The notes beneath the pieces are model-generated. The model searched no databases. It worked only from the letters and a program-made list of their open reading frames with translations, and was not told the origin of the DNA. From Xylaria sp. FL1777 (Eukaryota; Ascomycota; Sordariomycetes; Xylariales; Xylariaceae): a stretch of 64,000 nucleotides of DNA. Of the stretch, positions 1-12,800 are shown one piece after another (positions within the stretch are counted from its first letter, which is position 1; every line of letters begins with the position of its first letter). The translations under genes were made by a program, and so were the position numbers. The stretch spans positions 310,001 to 374,000 of the forward strand of contig MU400533.1 in assembly GCA_022578965.1 (NCBI GenBank). The letters are read 5' to 3'.

Positions 1-1550
1 AACAACATATTTCCAAGGTCGATTCTTAGCATCATTTTGGAGCAACGGCAGATAAAATTACGGTATCTGTGATACTACTGTCAAAGGTTGACACCGGATG
101 TCTACCTTCTCACCAAGATTGATTCGTCAAGTTCGCCATGCATGCCGTGGCAAGATCGGCAAGCTGGTTGTTCTGGGCGTAATCACGGGGCTTGAAGCGA
201 GCGGGGATAGATCTCACGATCAAGGACAAAAAAAGAAAAAGAAGCAGAAGCCGGGCATCAACAAGTGACGATCTCTGCTGGACAGGGACGTGATGCCCTT
301 TAGATGCCCTTTACTCGCCGTTATTGTCACCATCATCCTGGCCCGATGATCCCTTCACCGCGACAATTATGGGGTCCCAATGAAGCGCCGCGCCGAGTTT
401 GATCACACTAATCCTTACCTCATTGATTACCAAGTCCTGCGTCATATAATTTTGACGGAGTGGAAGGAAGGATGTTGCAGGCGTGCATGCATTCGTTCAT
501 GCATTCCTCGCGCGGTGCTGGGCCAGGTAAGATGGATGGCAAACCGTGGCATCATCTCACCGCACTCGGATCTCTCTCATCCCATAAGGCGCCAACGAAA
601 CAGTCGAGGGCTGGGGATAAAGAGTAGTGAAGAAAAGTCGCATCCGGTCATGGAATCTGAACGATCCGCTGCGCAGATCTCGTCCATTTTCCGTGCCGGG
701 GATACATCGTCGTACGATGTTGTGTTGACATGAGATGCAGGTTTTTAATAGCGTTAGCCCCCAAAGTCGGGATCCGCCCTGGGGGCGCCGACAGGGGGGT
801 TCCTGTCGCTGATCCCCCATACTCAACAATCCCTGCTTCGTTCTGTTTCCTCGTTACGTAGTAGTAGTTAATAGGAAAAGAAATAAAAAGCTCTTTATAT
901 ACCTAGTAAAACATGGTCATCTTGGGTAGAACCCGTGAACTTCTCTGCCCATTGGACGTGCTCATTATTTATTTCCCTTCAAGTAATTGAGGAGGACATT
1001 TGTATTTTACTTTTTGTACAGTTTGGCGTTCTGTGAGTTTGCGCAAAGTTTGGTATGAGAGGAACCATACGCAGTAGGATAGCGTTAATAGCCTGCGGAA
1101 TCATGTCACGATTGCGCCACAAAGAATACAAAGGGGAGAGAGAGAGAAAAATCCTGGAAGGAACGTGATCTTGGAGATAAGCCCCTTGCTCGAAAGCATT
1201 GGTCAGCTTACTGTGTCACTCTGCTGTTGATGTGAGAATGATGATATAGGCATTAGGTACCGTAGAATAAATGCAATGTATAGCCGCGTGGCGCGCATTA
1301 GGAGCAGCAAAAGGGAGAAAAAAAAGGATACTAATTAATTAAAATATAAGCAAGGGAATGTGCATAATGACTCATTATGCAATCATCCATGGTGTACCAG
1401 CTGGAACTCTTCAGAACGCTTAGGGATACCTACCTACTATGAGTAGGTATGACATGAGATGCAGCCGTTCGTAACCTTTATGCGATCTGTCGGCTTCCTA
1501 CAGTTCATTTATTATACTTGCTTATAACACTAGGCTAATTTCACATGCTG
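1..1550. other. intergenic, no gene recognised
   Basis: No open frame in this stretch looks like a protein family. The longest (380-733 plus and 557-829 minus) overlap each other on opposite strands and have no recognisable motif. TACCTACC/GTAGGTA motifs occur near 1430-1450. The stretch ends in a poly-G run leading into an assembly gap. Confidence 0.6.
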
Positions 1551-1554
1551 CCGG

Positions 1555-1770
1555 TGGGGGGGGGGGGGGGGGGGGGGGGCGGGGGGGGGGGGGGGGCGGC
1601 GGGGGGGGGGGGCGGGGGGGGGGGGGGGAGGGGGNNNNNNNNNNTTTTCTTTTTTTAGTTTTAACTTTTTTTTTTTTTGTTTTATTAAAATTTTTTTTTT
1701 TTTTTTTTTTTTTTAAATTATTTTTTTTTTTTTTTTGCCCCCCCCCCCCCCCCCCCCCCCCCCTTTTTTT
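1555..1770. repeat. homopolymer tract with 10-N assembly gap
   Basis: A nearly pure G run of about 80 bases leads into ten Ns at 1635-1644. A T-rich run with a few A, G and C bases follows to about 1737, then a C run to about 1763 and a short T run. Such abutting homopolymers flanking Ns are typical of a failed assembly junction and not of fungal sequence. The two flanks may not be truly adjacent at the stated distance. The glycine/proline/lysine-like open frame read through it on the minus strand is an artefact. Confidence 0.85.
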
Positions 1771-4700
1771 TTCCCGCTGTGCTTTTATCATGGGGAATTG
1801 ATATGTTCAAAAAGGGCTTGATAACGCGGCAAGCGTCCAGCCTCCCTAGCTAACGTAAGTACAAAGATATATATATTATACCTATTCTGATTTTCATGCA
1901 GGTAAGAAAACTAGGTACTGCGTAGGAGTTATTCCCTGGTTGTTACAGCCCTACGGCCGACGAGGGTGTGTGCACTGATCTACCGTATCTAGGGACAGAA
2001 TAATATTAGGCATGCGAGGGGTAGCCGCAGGCAGTCTAGTATACATTCACTAGGTAGTTCTAGGAGGTAGTGGGTGGGAAGTCAGCAAGTACCTACGCAG
2101 TAAGGAAATGTCTGTTATCTTTATCTATCTTATAACCCGGTGGCAGTACGGGTAGAAAGAGAGACGGATGTGCAAGTCAATTTTCGTATATAATACGTTC
2201 TTATCAGTTGGATTTTCATATACTCCCGGCTACTGGTTTTTATCGAAGCTGGCGCCTTCTCCCCCCTTTCTTTTTTTTTTTTTTCTGTAAAAAGCCTTTC
2301 TTGATCGTATGTAGGTATCTAAATAGGACCTTGTGGTGTTTACATGGCATGGACTGTAGTAAAAAGAGAAGCATACCCTACCTACGGGAGCCCCTGGATG
2401 CAAGGCCCGACATGCTGAGCATGGTGGAATGGGAAGAGTGGTTTCATGCAACCTGGCGATCATGAAACAAAGAGCCACATATAAGATGGGTGATGATGAT
2501 ACTATACTGCGTAATACATACACATGCACCTGCATGTGCAAAGCATACTTACATAGTACTTAAGCGTACCTACTAAGGATATGCAAGACAGTGGTAGGTA
2601 GTAAAGGGTTAATCTTCAGCCCCCTATGCACCATAAGGTTGCAGTGGAAGAGCATGCATCGGCTGCATTGCAGCGGCCTCGCCTATTGGCCAACTTACGG
2701 AAACGGCCTGCAGCAGCAGACGGTCAAAGTGGAATAAAGTCAACAAGTGACATGGGTTGCTTCAGCACACTTGCTTATGCGTACTTATGATATCGCATTA
2801 TATATACCTACTAGAATTATAACATGCGGGTAGCATATTCTAAGAAATCAAGGACGAATTAGGCAGGTATTGTTGCGGAATACCTAATCCGTACTTGATG
2901 AGACTGTCTAGGTAGGAAGGTATTTGATTCCTTCAGCCCAACGCTGTTCAAATCGTGTTAGCTGATTGGCCTGCTTCTATCCCGGTCGACCCCAGGGTGC
3001 CGGGCCGCTGGGACTGGGACTGGAAGTTAGTGCGTTTTAGGGCACTGGATGGATCCACATCTTTTTAGTGTATACACTACCGGTAGGTGCACTATTGTAG
3101 ATCACTAGCCTACCTACGTGTGTAGTATATACTACGTGCCCCTATTTCACGTCTCATCGTTGCCTGTCTACTTTACTGCTACACCAAACTACTACGCTAC
3201 ATTTCCATTATGCTACGCCAACTATCACATGTAGGCAACGATATGCAGGCGATGGTCAGGTACCACCAACGCGTGGCTGATCTTTGCCGCCAAGGTAAGG
3301 TTGAGCGGAGCACTTGGGAGGATTGTTGGTTGAGTACCTATTTCACCCAACTCTCTACCTTTTCCGAACTCCCACGGTCTGTTAAGAATGACGAGGCTTC
3401 GGCTTCCATCGGAAGAACAGGCAAACAAGCTGACAGGCTGACAGACTGAAGATAGGCAGATGGATAGACAAACAGGTTGATGGACCGGCTATTCGTACCG
3501 GTACTTACCAACTAGCCGGCCTCTTCGGCGGCTCTTTTGGCCCTCGGGTGCTGTTGGTTTCGGTTCGGCTGATCTTGCCGGCGTTGCCTACCTAGACAGG
3601 TAGGTGGCATGGGATAGCCATGTGCGTGCGCGCGTATTGCGTCTATGTAGTACTGTGGTATACGGTATACCGGTACACTATGTCGTATAGGACCGTCGTC
3701 ATGAACTTCGGCTGGGCACATGCAATGGTCTTACGTTACGAGTTGGCGCTTTTGCCACACGTAGGTAGTAGACGCGTCCATCTCTCTCCGTACCACTCAC
3801 AAGTTATTGCTGTCGTTGTTGGGTCGATCACTATCTACGTCTATTTGGTAGGCCACTACATGTTACATCAGCATCGAATATCGCCGTCTCCAGCGTGGAC
3901 TTCGTAACACAACGGACCGGATAGGCCCCCCTCGAACGGTAGGTGTCACAAAGGATACCGTAATAACGTGGCCTGGCCGATTTGTACACCCAACGCTTGG
4001 ATTAGTTTGGAATCAATCCCGTCTGTGCGTTGCCGCCGGCATAAACAATTTTTGCCGTGTGTTGTCTTGCCAACCCATGTCCCGCTGAACACGAACTGCT
4101 CGGTGCGACTCTTCGCTACGAGAGTTTCAGACCTACCAACTCGATAACTTTGAGTGCTCATAGAATATTATCGGTGTCTAACTATCAGATCCTCGTGTCT
4201 TACTGTTGGACTGGTCCAAGGCCACGCGATGCCAAGCTATGTGTTTTTCAGGCCCGTGGGATCGTACCGTCTTCACCAAGTGCGACTACTACTACTACAT
4301 AGGTCCCTGGGAAACAAGTTCATGAAAAATGACACATATGTAGTCATCAAGTGAATCACTAATAACCGAGCTTCGTAGCGACACCATATAATATAAACAA
4401 GCGAGAGAGATAGAGAAGCTGGTTTGAATTGCACAACAGCTAGTTAGCTCCAAGGTACGGGCAGAAGTGTCTCACATAACCCGAGATAACGGGAATTCTA
4501 TCACGCAAATTCTTCTTTTAAAGTGCATGCATGTAGCAGCACAACACATCGAAAACACGTTGTGTCCTCGTTGGCTTGCCGGTGCCGCCCTCACGGTTCT
4601 AGGGGCAATTAATATAGGCACGCTGCCGTGGCGTCTTCGTCCAGGTGCAGGAAGATCATACATATTTCTCGAACAGGGAGAGTGAGCGTGGCTTGATGAA

Positions 4701-4900
4701 ATTACCAACTGCGCTGCTCCGGCAAAGGGTACACAGCGTAATATTCACGAGAATTAATTTTACCTGATATCCGACTACTACGTAGCAGATCTAGGACAGA
4801 TAGTTGCTAGCTTTCGGCCGAGGACGAATAAGCTGAGTAGCACTCATCATGTCGTACGTCTAACTCAGATGAGTCAGGGGGAAGGTTGGTGGTAGTTTAC
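1771..4900. other. gene-poor intergenic, TACCTA/TAGGTA-rich
   Basis: No supported gene. Small open frames are short, overlap on both strands and show no family motif. Dispersed TACCTA/TAGGTA motifs occur at about 2050, 2090, 2375, 2570, 2595, 2805, 2910, 3110 and 3590-3605. A T run of 16 bases lies at about 2270-2285. Confidence 0.55.
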
Positions 4901-7625
4901 ACTGATGTTCCATATTGTTTTCTTTCAGCTAGTATTCGAGAGGTAAAAAGGAGACCAGTATCGGCGTCCTATGTACGATAGAAACACCACGAGTATTAGG
5001 TATCCAATAGAAGCCTCTAAACGAAGGAACATCGCAGCCTGTGAACACTGTCTCAAGCGGGGTTGAAGGCGTTGCTAACGCCGAGTTGCTCCTTACCGAC
5101 TATGTTGTGAATGGCCTGCGCACTCTATGATATAACCTCTTCCGAGACCGCATTCGGTTGATTGAGTGATGCCAAGTCCTACCAGCTCTTACTAGCTGGG
5201 ATAAGCCGCGGGACTCTTCGTAACTGCGCGTTTGCGACGACTTCAGTCAGGAAGTGTAGCGTTCACGGCGTGTAGAAGTTGTCGTGTTCGAGGAAGTTTG
5301 ACTAGACAGTGAAGCTAACCGCCTGCAATCCCGCTCACAAGAATGCCACGGTTTCTCTGAAATCGGTAAGTATCATGTTTGGTGTTAGCCATAGGTGGAA
5401 TCGCACATATAGCCTGGAATGCCGTCGAAACGAAGGTACACGCTCGAATAACCATAGTACCCCTTTTCTGCGGCATAAAGAGGAACCTGCGTAGTAGGCC
5501 TCGAGAGCAGCGGTAATGTGTTCGTAGTAAAGTTGGTAAAAGAGTCATTACCGCTCGTGACGAAGAAGGTCAATCTAGAGTAGACTATCTTGGGATCTAC
5601 CTTGACAGTCATACTAGTCACAACGCCGAAGATAGCTACACTACCTCTACAGACGGCCTAGAAGATATCCGAGTTGTGTGTCTTGTCGGCAGTGATAATG
5701 CGATTATTGGATAGGACGATGTCTATGTACGAAAGCCTGATCGGCGCCCATACCGTAGATGGAAATGAGAGGAGAATGGACACTAACTTGAATATAACCA
5801 TCGGTGACACCGATGGCCTTGAATTCATTGAAGCCGGCATCAACCACATCAACGATGCCTACAGGTATAACTTAGACTAACATACGATGGGAGACACAGC
5901 TACAGGCGGTGATGTAGGGACAGCACCGAAGGCGGTTTGGCTTCACGGTGAGATCCGACTCGAGAACTTGAGTCACTCTGCCAGAGCTCTGTATACCGAG
6001 ATCACAAGTGTGAGCATCTTGATTAACAAGGAGGAATAACGACTCTAAACTGTATTGTGCGAATGACCGACCTCCAGATATATTACACATCTGAAGTGAC
6101 GTCGACTCCAGCCGAGTTATGCATGTTAAACAGCTACGAGATGTCTGACGTAGATAGCATAAGGGGTTTAGGATTCTTGATCCGATGAATGTATAGTCTT
6201 TGATATATTGTATATAAGCCCGATGGAACACTTATTCGACGAAATATAAGGAAAAGGAAAAGGATAATAAAAGCCACGGGCACAGGAAAGAGAAACACGG
6301 GCTGCGGTTATTAGAGAACTTAACGGTTGATAAGTCTCTATCCGTGTACGGATATAACACCAATTAAAATTAAGACAAAATTATAGATCAACGAAAATAC
6401 TTGAATAATTCAAGGCGAGGTTATTGTCACTGAGCCGATGAAAAGGGGTATATAAAATCAAGCCCCTATCCCTACATCACAGCCTCTACTAATATCCAAA
6501 TACTAGGACTATGATATTTTGGATATCAAGTTAGATTGCGTAAGTGTAAAACAAGAGAATAGAACTATGATGAGAGCCTATTGATGCTTGGTATATATCA
6601 TGGCTCTCGGCAGGTTCTTCCTATTCCGTCATTATATACATAGATAGAAAAGCCCAATGCACTTCGTTTGGAATTTGCAAATAAATGATCGAATCTCCTA
6701 TCGTCTTGGAATCTCGATATTCTTGTCAACAACTATCACATTTCCAGTTATGGTCGGCGAACACTCTCACCAAAGTAAATACTCTTGAGAATGCCATGTC
6801 CTTAAATATTCCTTTCCATATTTTGAGCATCAACCACGATGGCACATGCTGTCATATTCATTCTAGCTTCTAATTGATATTTGGAGGAGGCCCTTTCATT
6901 GTAAAATGTTAGCGATACATACCGGTTACTATTGCTGTTTCTTATAATGTCTTCTTATGTAATTTTCCAACGTGCTAAAGGTTCTTGAACTTACTAGACA
7001 GCCTTCTAGAAATAGAATGCGAAGATCAGGCTAAGCTTTGTATATAAAACGAATTATCGAGTCTCGCGACTTATTGAGGCCGTTTACATGTCTTACTTCG
7101 ACATAAGTACCCAACAGCAAAATAGCGAAGCCTCTAGTGACCCAAGTTCACTCTAGAGACGAATACCTCTAACAATACACTCATAATACACCTACCCACC
7201 TTGATAGTAAGAGTCGTGCAATACAGGAGGGCACGAGATTCTGCAGGGGACCAAGCAGGCGAATTTATTGCGAAACTTGTGATAAAGCCTATCAAGTGAA
7301 AGTAAATATCGTTCCTTGATTTAAACTTCCTGACACAACGGGCTCAGCTAGCCATGATCTAAGAGCAATGCATTTCCCGGATATGGAGGATGACAGATAA
7401 TGCAAATCTGAGATGTCTATCTCTCCGCCTCCGAGACAGACCTTATCTAATGTTCCAAAATGCGGAACCTAAAAAGACCATAGGTGTCAAAGGAGCGCCC
7501 CGAAGCCTATATTCCGGAACTCCAAACTATGATCGTAATATATGCCGTAAAAAGCCAACCGTTTGAAAATCAAATGAAACAGGGTAACAAGTATCTATGT
7601 CCATATAGTATCACCTCTGGGTGGT
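4901..7625. other. intergenic with possible coding relics
   Basis: No intact gene. Several stretches look more protein-like than their surroundings: minus-strand frames at 5385-5621 and 5658-5852, and plus-strand frames at 5674-5880 and about 5912-6040. They do not join into one model, contain stops between them and match no family I recognise. The segment from about 6240 to 7625 is AT-richer and lies downstream of the F-box gene stop. Confidence 0.4.
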
Positions 7626-9819
7626 TCACATAACGGTGCAGGATGCCGCTATCGTCCGAGCCCTGCGGCGTCCGAGCCCACCAGCTCCTCCCTCTTCTTC
7701 ATTTGCGTGGAGCAATTGAGCCTCTCGGGCGCGGCGCCTCCGACGGCGAATACCAGCACCTGCGGTACCCGCCTCTTCTACTGCTTGCATGTAATCTGCC
7801 CATTTCCTTTCTAACCTGGCGGCCGCAGCAAAGTCTCCTCTTAAGACACGCTGCATGTGCTGCTCCACAGTCTGCTGCCATCCGAAATAGCATTTGAGGC
7901 CAATGACCTCAGTAGGGTACGATGGTAGGGTGCAGGATGAGTGGCGAACCTCGGAGTTCCAAGACAGAATTTCGCGGATACCGGTCCAGGTGACCAAATT
8001 GCAGTCAAAGACGACGAGCCTGAGCCCAATTCGAGGGCAGTGGCTGTGAACTGACGTACGAGCCGCCCGAGCTCGAACCATGGCAGCGGCTTCAGTGAGG
8101 ACGAGGTCACCAGCTCGCGTGTTATCCATGTCCATGCTCTTCAGACTGACACAATTCTTGATAACAGGGAGCATACCGGCATCACCAAGATTCTCGCAAT
8201 AGCTCAAGGAAAGATGCTGTAGCTTTGCAGCACAAGGTGCATTGGCTAGGTGCTTGGACAAGATGTCATTAGTGAGCTCTGACAACTCCTCTAGCTCCAA
8301 ATGAGTGAGGTGGGGGGTAGAGGCGATGATTTGCTCAAGAGCTACGTCAGTCAACTCAGAACAGCCATTGAGTTGTAAGCCTTCGAGATCTGGGACAAGA
8401 TGGCTAAGAGCCTTGACGCCCCGATCTGTCAACTGAGAGCAGCGACTCAAGTCTAGATGCCGAAATTTCCTAGGTGACACGATTGGCCTGTCGGTGAGTA
8501 TATCGAGTTCAGGGTGTAAACCGTGGATCATGGTCTTGAGTGTTTCGTCTGTAAGATCAGCACAGCCACTCAACACCAGGCGTTGAAGGTTATTAGTTTC
8601 GAAGATGGCTTTAGCAACCTCGAAACTATCGAAACCCCTAATTTCACCAGCTCGGAGATCCTTCAGTTTATGACAACCGAGCACTATCATCTTAATCCCT
8701 TTTGCGTCCATATGTTTGCACCAAGACACATTGAGAGTTTCCAATTTGGGACAATGCTGAGATATGATTTTGCAAGTGCTATTTGTCACAGCTGTCATGC
8801 TCGCCAAATTCAAATTGATTAATTTATTGTTGGATCGGATAAGATTGTGAAGAATTGATCGTTGGAAGTTTCGACAACCTTCCAATGAAGCATTCGTCAG
8901 ATTCCGGCAGGCTGTAACCAGAACTTCGGCGCGCTTAGAGTGCTCAATCTGAAGACAGCCACGGAGGTTAAGATCCTTAATGAAGGGCCCCGTCGAGGCA
9001 ATGATATTAGCCAGAGACTCTGCAGGGATCTGACTGTAGAACTCGGAGGCATCAAACGAAGTCCAAAGCTGGCCATCAAAACAGAACTTGTGGAATTCCT
9101 TATTCACGCGCGACGCACGAACAAGCTCTTTGGGTTTCAAGTGAGATAATATTTGGACTCTAACTTCATCCGGCATTGCAGACCAATAATCGTAGAGACA
9201 TTTTCGGCTAGCGCGAGACTTGGGTCGCGACACCGTGACGTCGGCAGGCAGACAAGCAGTAGTTGGAGTGAGGGCCGTGGAGGAGAGGTTGACCGGCTTG
9301 CAAGGTGCTAGAGGAGCCCCGGTAGCCTCAATTGGAGAAATATCAAGACCTGGAGAACTTGAAAACGACCCATTGCCACTGGAAAAGTAGCCTGGAGTAA
9401 TGCTGCCAGAAGAAGCGGGAGCAAGCGAGGAGGTTGGTGCAAGGCTCACGCAGGACAAATTGCGGCGGGAACCATACGGCCCACTCGAAGAACGGGAGCG
9501 ACCGACATGAGATAGAGAAGATGATGAGGTCATGCGCTGTAGCCCGCAAAATAGTCTCTGACGACGTTTGTCTCTGGATGGGTTCTCAGGCGGCGGCGGC
9601 GGCGCCAGCGGGGGCGCATTGTCGCCAATTGGAGATGAAGGAACGGTCGCCTCAGCCGAGACGTCTCCAGGTGTAGGAACCATTTCGTAGTCGGCCCTAG
9701 AAGAGAGAGTTGAGAGTTGAGAGAGGGGGCGGAAGGCGGTGTTCGGCAGCGTATCTAGGTCTGAGCGCAAGGAGCCGTGTTTTATATTTTGGGCACCCAA
9801 CGGCGGGTCACCTTGACAT
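7626..9819 (-). CDS. F-box/leucine-rich-repeat protein with C-terminal CaaX box
   Basis: Substrate-recognition subunit expected in an SCF ubiquitin ligase. A Ser/Pro-rich leader is followed by an F-box at about residues 172-215 (motif MPDEVRVQILSHL, then a KEFHKFCFDGQLW-type end). An array of cysteine-containing LRRs follows from about 240 to 590, with repeated L.L..C..LTD..L patterns like FBXL2/FBXL20 and Grr1. The protein ends in C-T-V-M, a CaaX prenylation signal (Met at the last position favours farnesyl), which suggests membrane attachment as known for mammalian FBXL2. The start is inferred: ATG TCA AG at 9819-9812, a 115-bp intron (9811-9697, GTGACC to TTCTAG), then a large exon 9696-7626, giving about 692 aa. 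If the tiny first exon is wrong, the first ATG is at 9683. I do not assign an orthologue name. Confidence 0.85.
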
Positions 9820-12800
9820 GACTATCGGACTCAATTGGTACCACTAGACTAGAGAGCGCACAACGCGGAATAAGCGTGATCAAATGAGAGTGACACGGCA
9901 CCCCGGCTTCCCAACGGCTGAAAATAGCGAGAGTAAGTGTTGGATGGGGACAGCCCAAGATGAGAAGCCAAGGGCAAGCGAGCGTGAAGCGAGGGAGTTG
10001 TAGGTGGTCGTGTGTATATAAGTAGTTAAACGGACGGGGTGGGATGGCCGAGCAAAGGATTTTTACTTCGGCCGCGGATTGACCAGGTAGCTAGTGAGCG
10101 TATGTAGGTCGGACAACGTCTCCTTGCTGTGCTGAAGACGAGTCAAGCTTGGCCTGTGGCGGCGCCTGTTTGTGCCGTCGAACAAGGAACACCGAACGTC
10201 CTCAGCCTATTGGAGCGACGGGGTCAGCTTATGATGCGGCTGTAGGGTACCTGCTGCCAGCAGCTTGCCAGCAGCCTGGGAGAGAGACGGCTTAGTTTTG
10301 AGCTCGTAACGGCCGAGTAAACAAGAACGGGCGAGAAGCTCGGGAGAGGCGCAGCAACAAAGACGGGGTTTTTCTTTGTAGCGGCTCCAAGCAATGCAGC
10401 CATCCACATTTAACGTTGGGATTACGAAGTTGGTACGAAGCCAGCTCGAGGCCGGTCTCTGGTCTCTGGTCTCTGGTCTCTGGTCTCTGGTCTCTGGTCT
10501 CTGGTCTCTGCTGAGCGCGAGCGTTTTCCAGGAAAGAAAGACAGTTTGGACAAAAAGACGTGGCTCGTCTGTGCACCCGGTCGGCTTGTCAAGGTGGCTA
10601 CATGTAAAGAAGAACGCAGCGACAAACGAGCGGCGACCACATAATATGTCTGTTTGTGTTTTGCAAGCATGCATGGGGAGGTACTTCAGAGTAAGTGGTG
10701 ACTTATACTGTCTCAGAGACACACGGTGGACGGGAGCTGACTTGTCCAGGTGAACCCGCCCGAACCCCTCCAGAACCCCTCCAGAACGCCCCAAGATGCC
10801 CGCCCAGTAGGGGCCCGCTCTTATCATCCTTATCGCGCCGTGTCAGCCGGGGGGGCGTGGAGACAGAAACGGCGGAACTGCAACCCGCCCATGTAGTGCC
10901 ATGCTCCAGGGTGCGCCAGGGTCCACCGAATTAGTCCAGATAGGTACTGAAGTGTCTACGAGCATCGTGCGTGCTAACTAAACCTTTACCCCTCAGTGGA
11001 CACGGGATGGTTACTGCCCCTCCACCCGACCCACCCTTTGGGCGGTGGTAGGGGCTCCATGATAGCCAGCATGGAAATCCAAAAGCTCGATCTGTTTGTT
11101 GACCTTTTTCTTGTTTCCTGCACTCCTGAATCGTCCTCCACACCCAAATGCCACGCAGATGATCACGCTTCGTGGCACCAACAACCTGCCGACATGACCT
11201 TTGTGCATTTTAAGCATCTCTGCTTGTAAATATAACTTATCTGGATAAAAGATAAGACAGCTCGGGACGAATGTGCCAACTGAGTACCTACTGTAGGTAT
11301 GTACTGTACTCTGCTTATCCTTAGTAGGTATAGATGGCGGAGTCGTGAACTCCTAGCAAACCTGTATCACGTAATCACGCCAGTAATCTTAGTCTAAGTT
11401 CAAATAGTACTTATACTCGCTCATATACGAACTACAGACTTCGAGGCCACAGTTACTTTATCGTGTTGCAGTGCTTATATGTATTGTACCTAGGTAGGTA
11501 TACGGGAACTCTACGCATGCACATATATGTACCGCGTACCTACGCATACTCAACTACCTAACCTAGTTAGGCGTCAGCACGCCATCCCTGCGTCTCGCTA
11601 ATGCCTCACCCGTTGGCGATGCTGGGAAAACTCTAGACCAAGCGGCTGGATTTCGATACTATTCCCTTTTGACTTTGCCACAGCTGCAGGATAGAAAGTC
11701 CCTTTGTACATATTCCTATCAATAGCCGTGCTACATACATATTGCGTACCTTTCCTAGGTCGTCACAGCCTATTGTCGGTCACAGTCTAGACCAGAAAGA
11801 AAAAAAAGTCCCCAGTCCCAACCCAGTTTCTTTTATCTACTTCCCGTTTCAGGAATATCGTGAGGCGACCATCAGCAGATTCTCAGTCAAGACTTACACT
11901 ACAGTAAACTCGCTACCCATCTCGCTCGATAGAGTATCTACGTAGCACGAACTCGACATCCTATTGTCTCCTATGTGATATACATACTCATAAGTAAGTA
12001 GATACCGACATAGCAGAGGTAGAAAGATAAAGAACCCCCCCACCAGATCTGCGATAAAAGCGACACCCCTAACAGAAACCCCAATATAGGATCCCCATCT
12101 CGGGAGTTTCCTATGCGCTACCTTGTGACCCGAGAGACACTGGTCATCCGCCCGTATTCCTCAACTGGCTGATAGCACGCAACCAAGCTGCACCACGCGA
12201 CTCATGATCACCTAAAAGTGCCAAGTTCCAACAGCTGATCCACCACCACCACCTCCTCCTCTGCCCTGGTTCCCAGTTAAATGGGATGGGTAGCGCTAGA
12301 TAGTCCTAGCTTTTTTGGTGGTCTACTTCTTATCTCCCGTTATCACCTCAAGCTCGTCTACATTAGCTATGTCGTCGTTATGTAGTTTCGTTTTGGTGTC
12401 AATTATATTTTACTACCCCGTGGGTTTTATAGACTAGTTATCCAGAGTATTAAGTTAAGAACTAACACTAGTTCCCATCCGGTCGAGTCATTGACATGCC
12501 ATTGACGTAGGAGGCCGATTCGGGATGACTTCACCATCTAAAGTGGGTGATGGCGCTCATCACGAGCCTTTAATCGAGGTATGGCGCATCGTCTCAGAAG
12601 TTAGTTACTGTCGGTGTCCAAGGCTTTCTGGTTGAGTCCTATCTCTCTACACGACAATCACCTTATCCTATTCTATCCTTACCTACATACTCGGTAAGTC
12701 TACGCAATATGTCGCCCGGGACGAATTCGGGGGAAACTCCATGTACGTTCCTCTCGCCCGTATTAGAAGCATTAGAAGCACGGAACCGGACAGTTGCTCG

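Noticed and set aside
1522..1791. Minus-strand frame of poly-Gly, poly-Lys and poly-Pro
   Set aside because: It reads straight through the Ns and homopolymers of an assembly gap.
10207..10827. 206-codon minus-strand open frame
   Set aside because: Its middle is only the translation of the heptamer repeat (RDQRPET units); the flanks have no motif and other frames are equally open.
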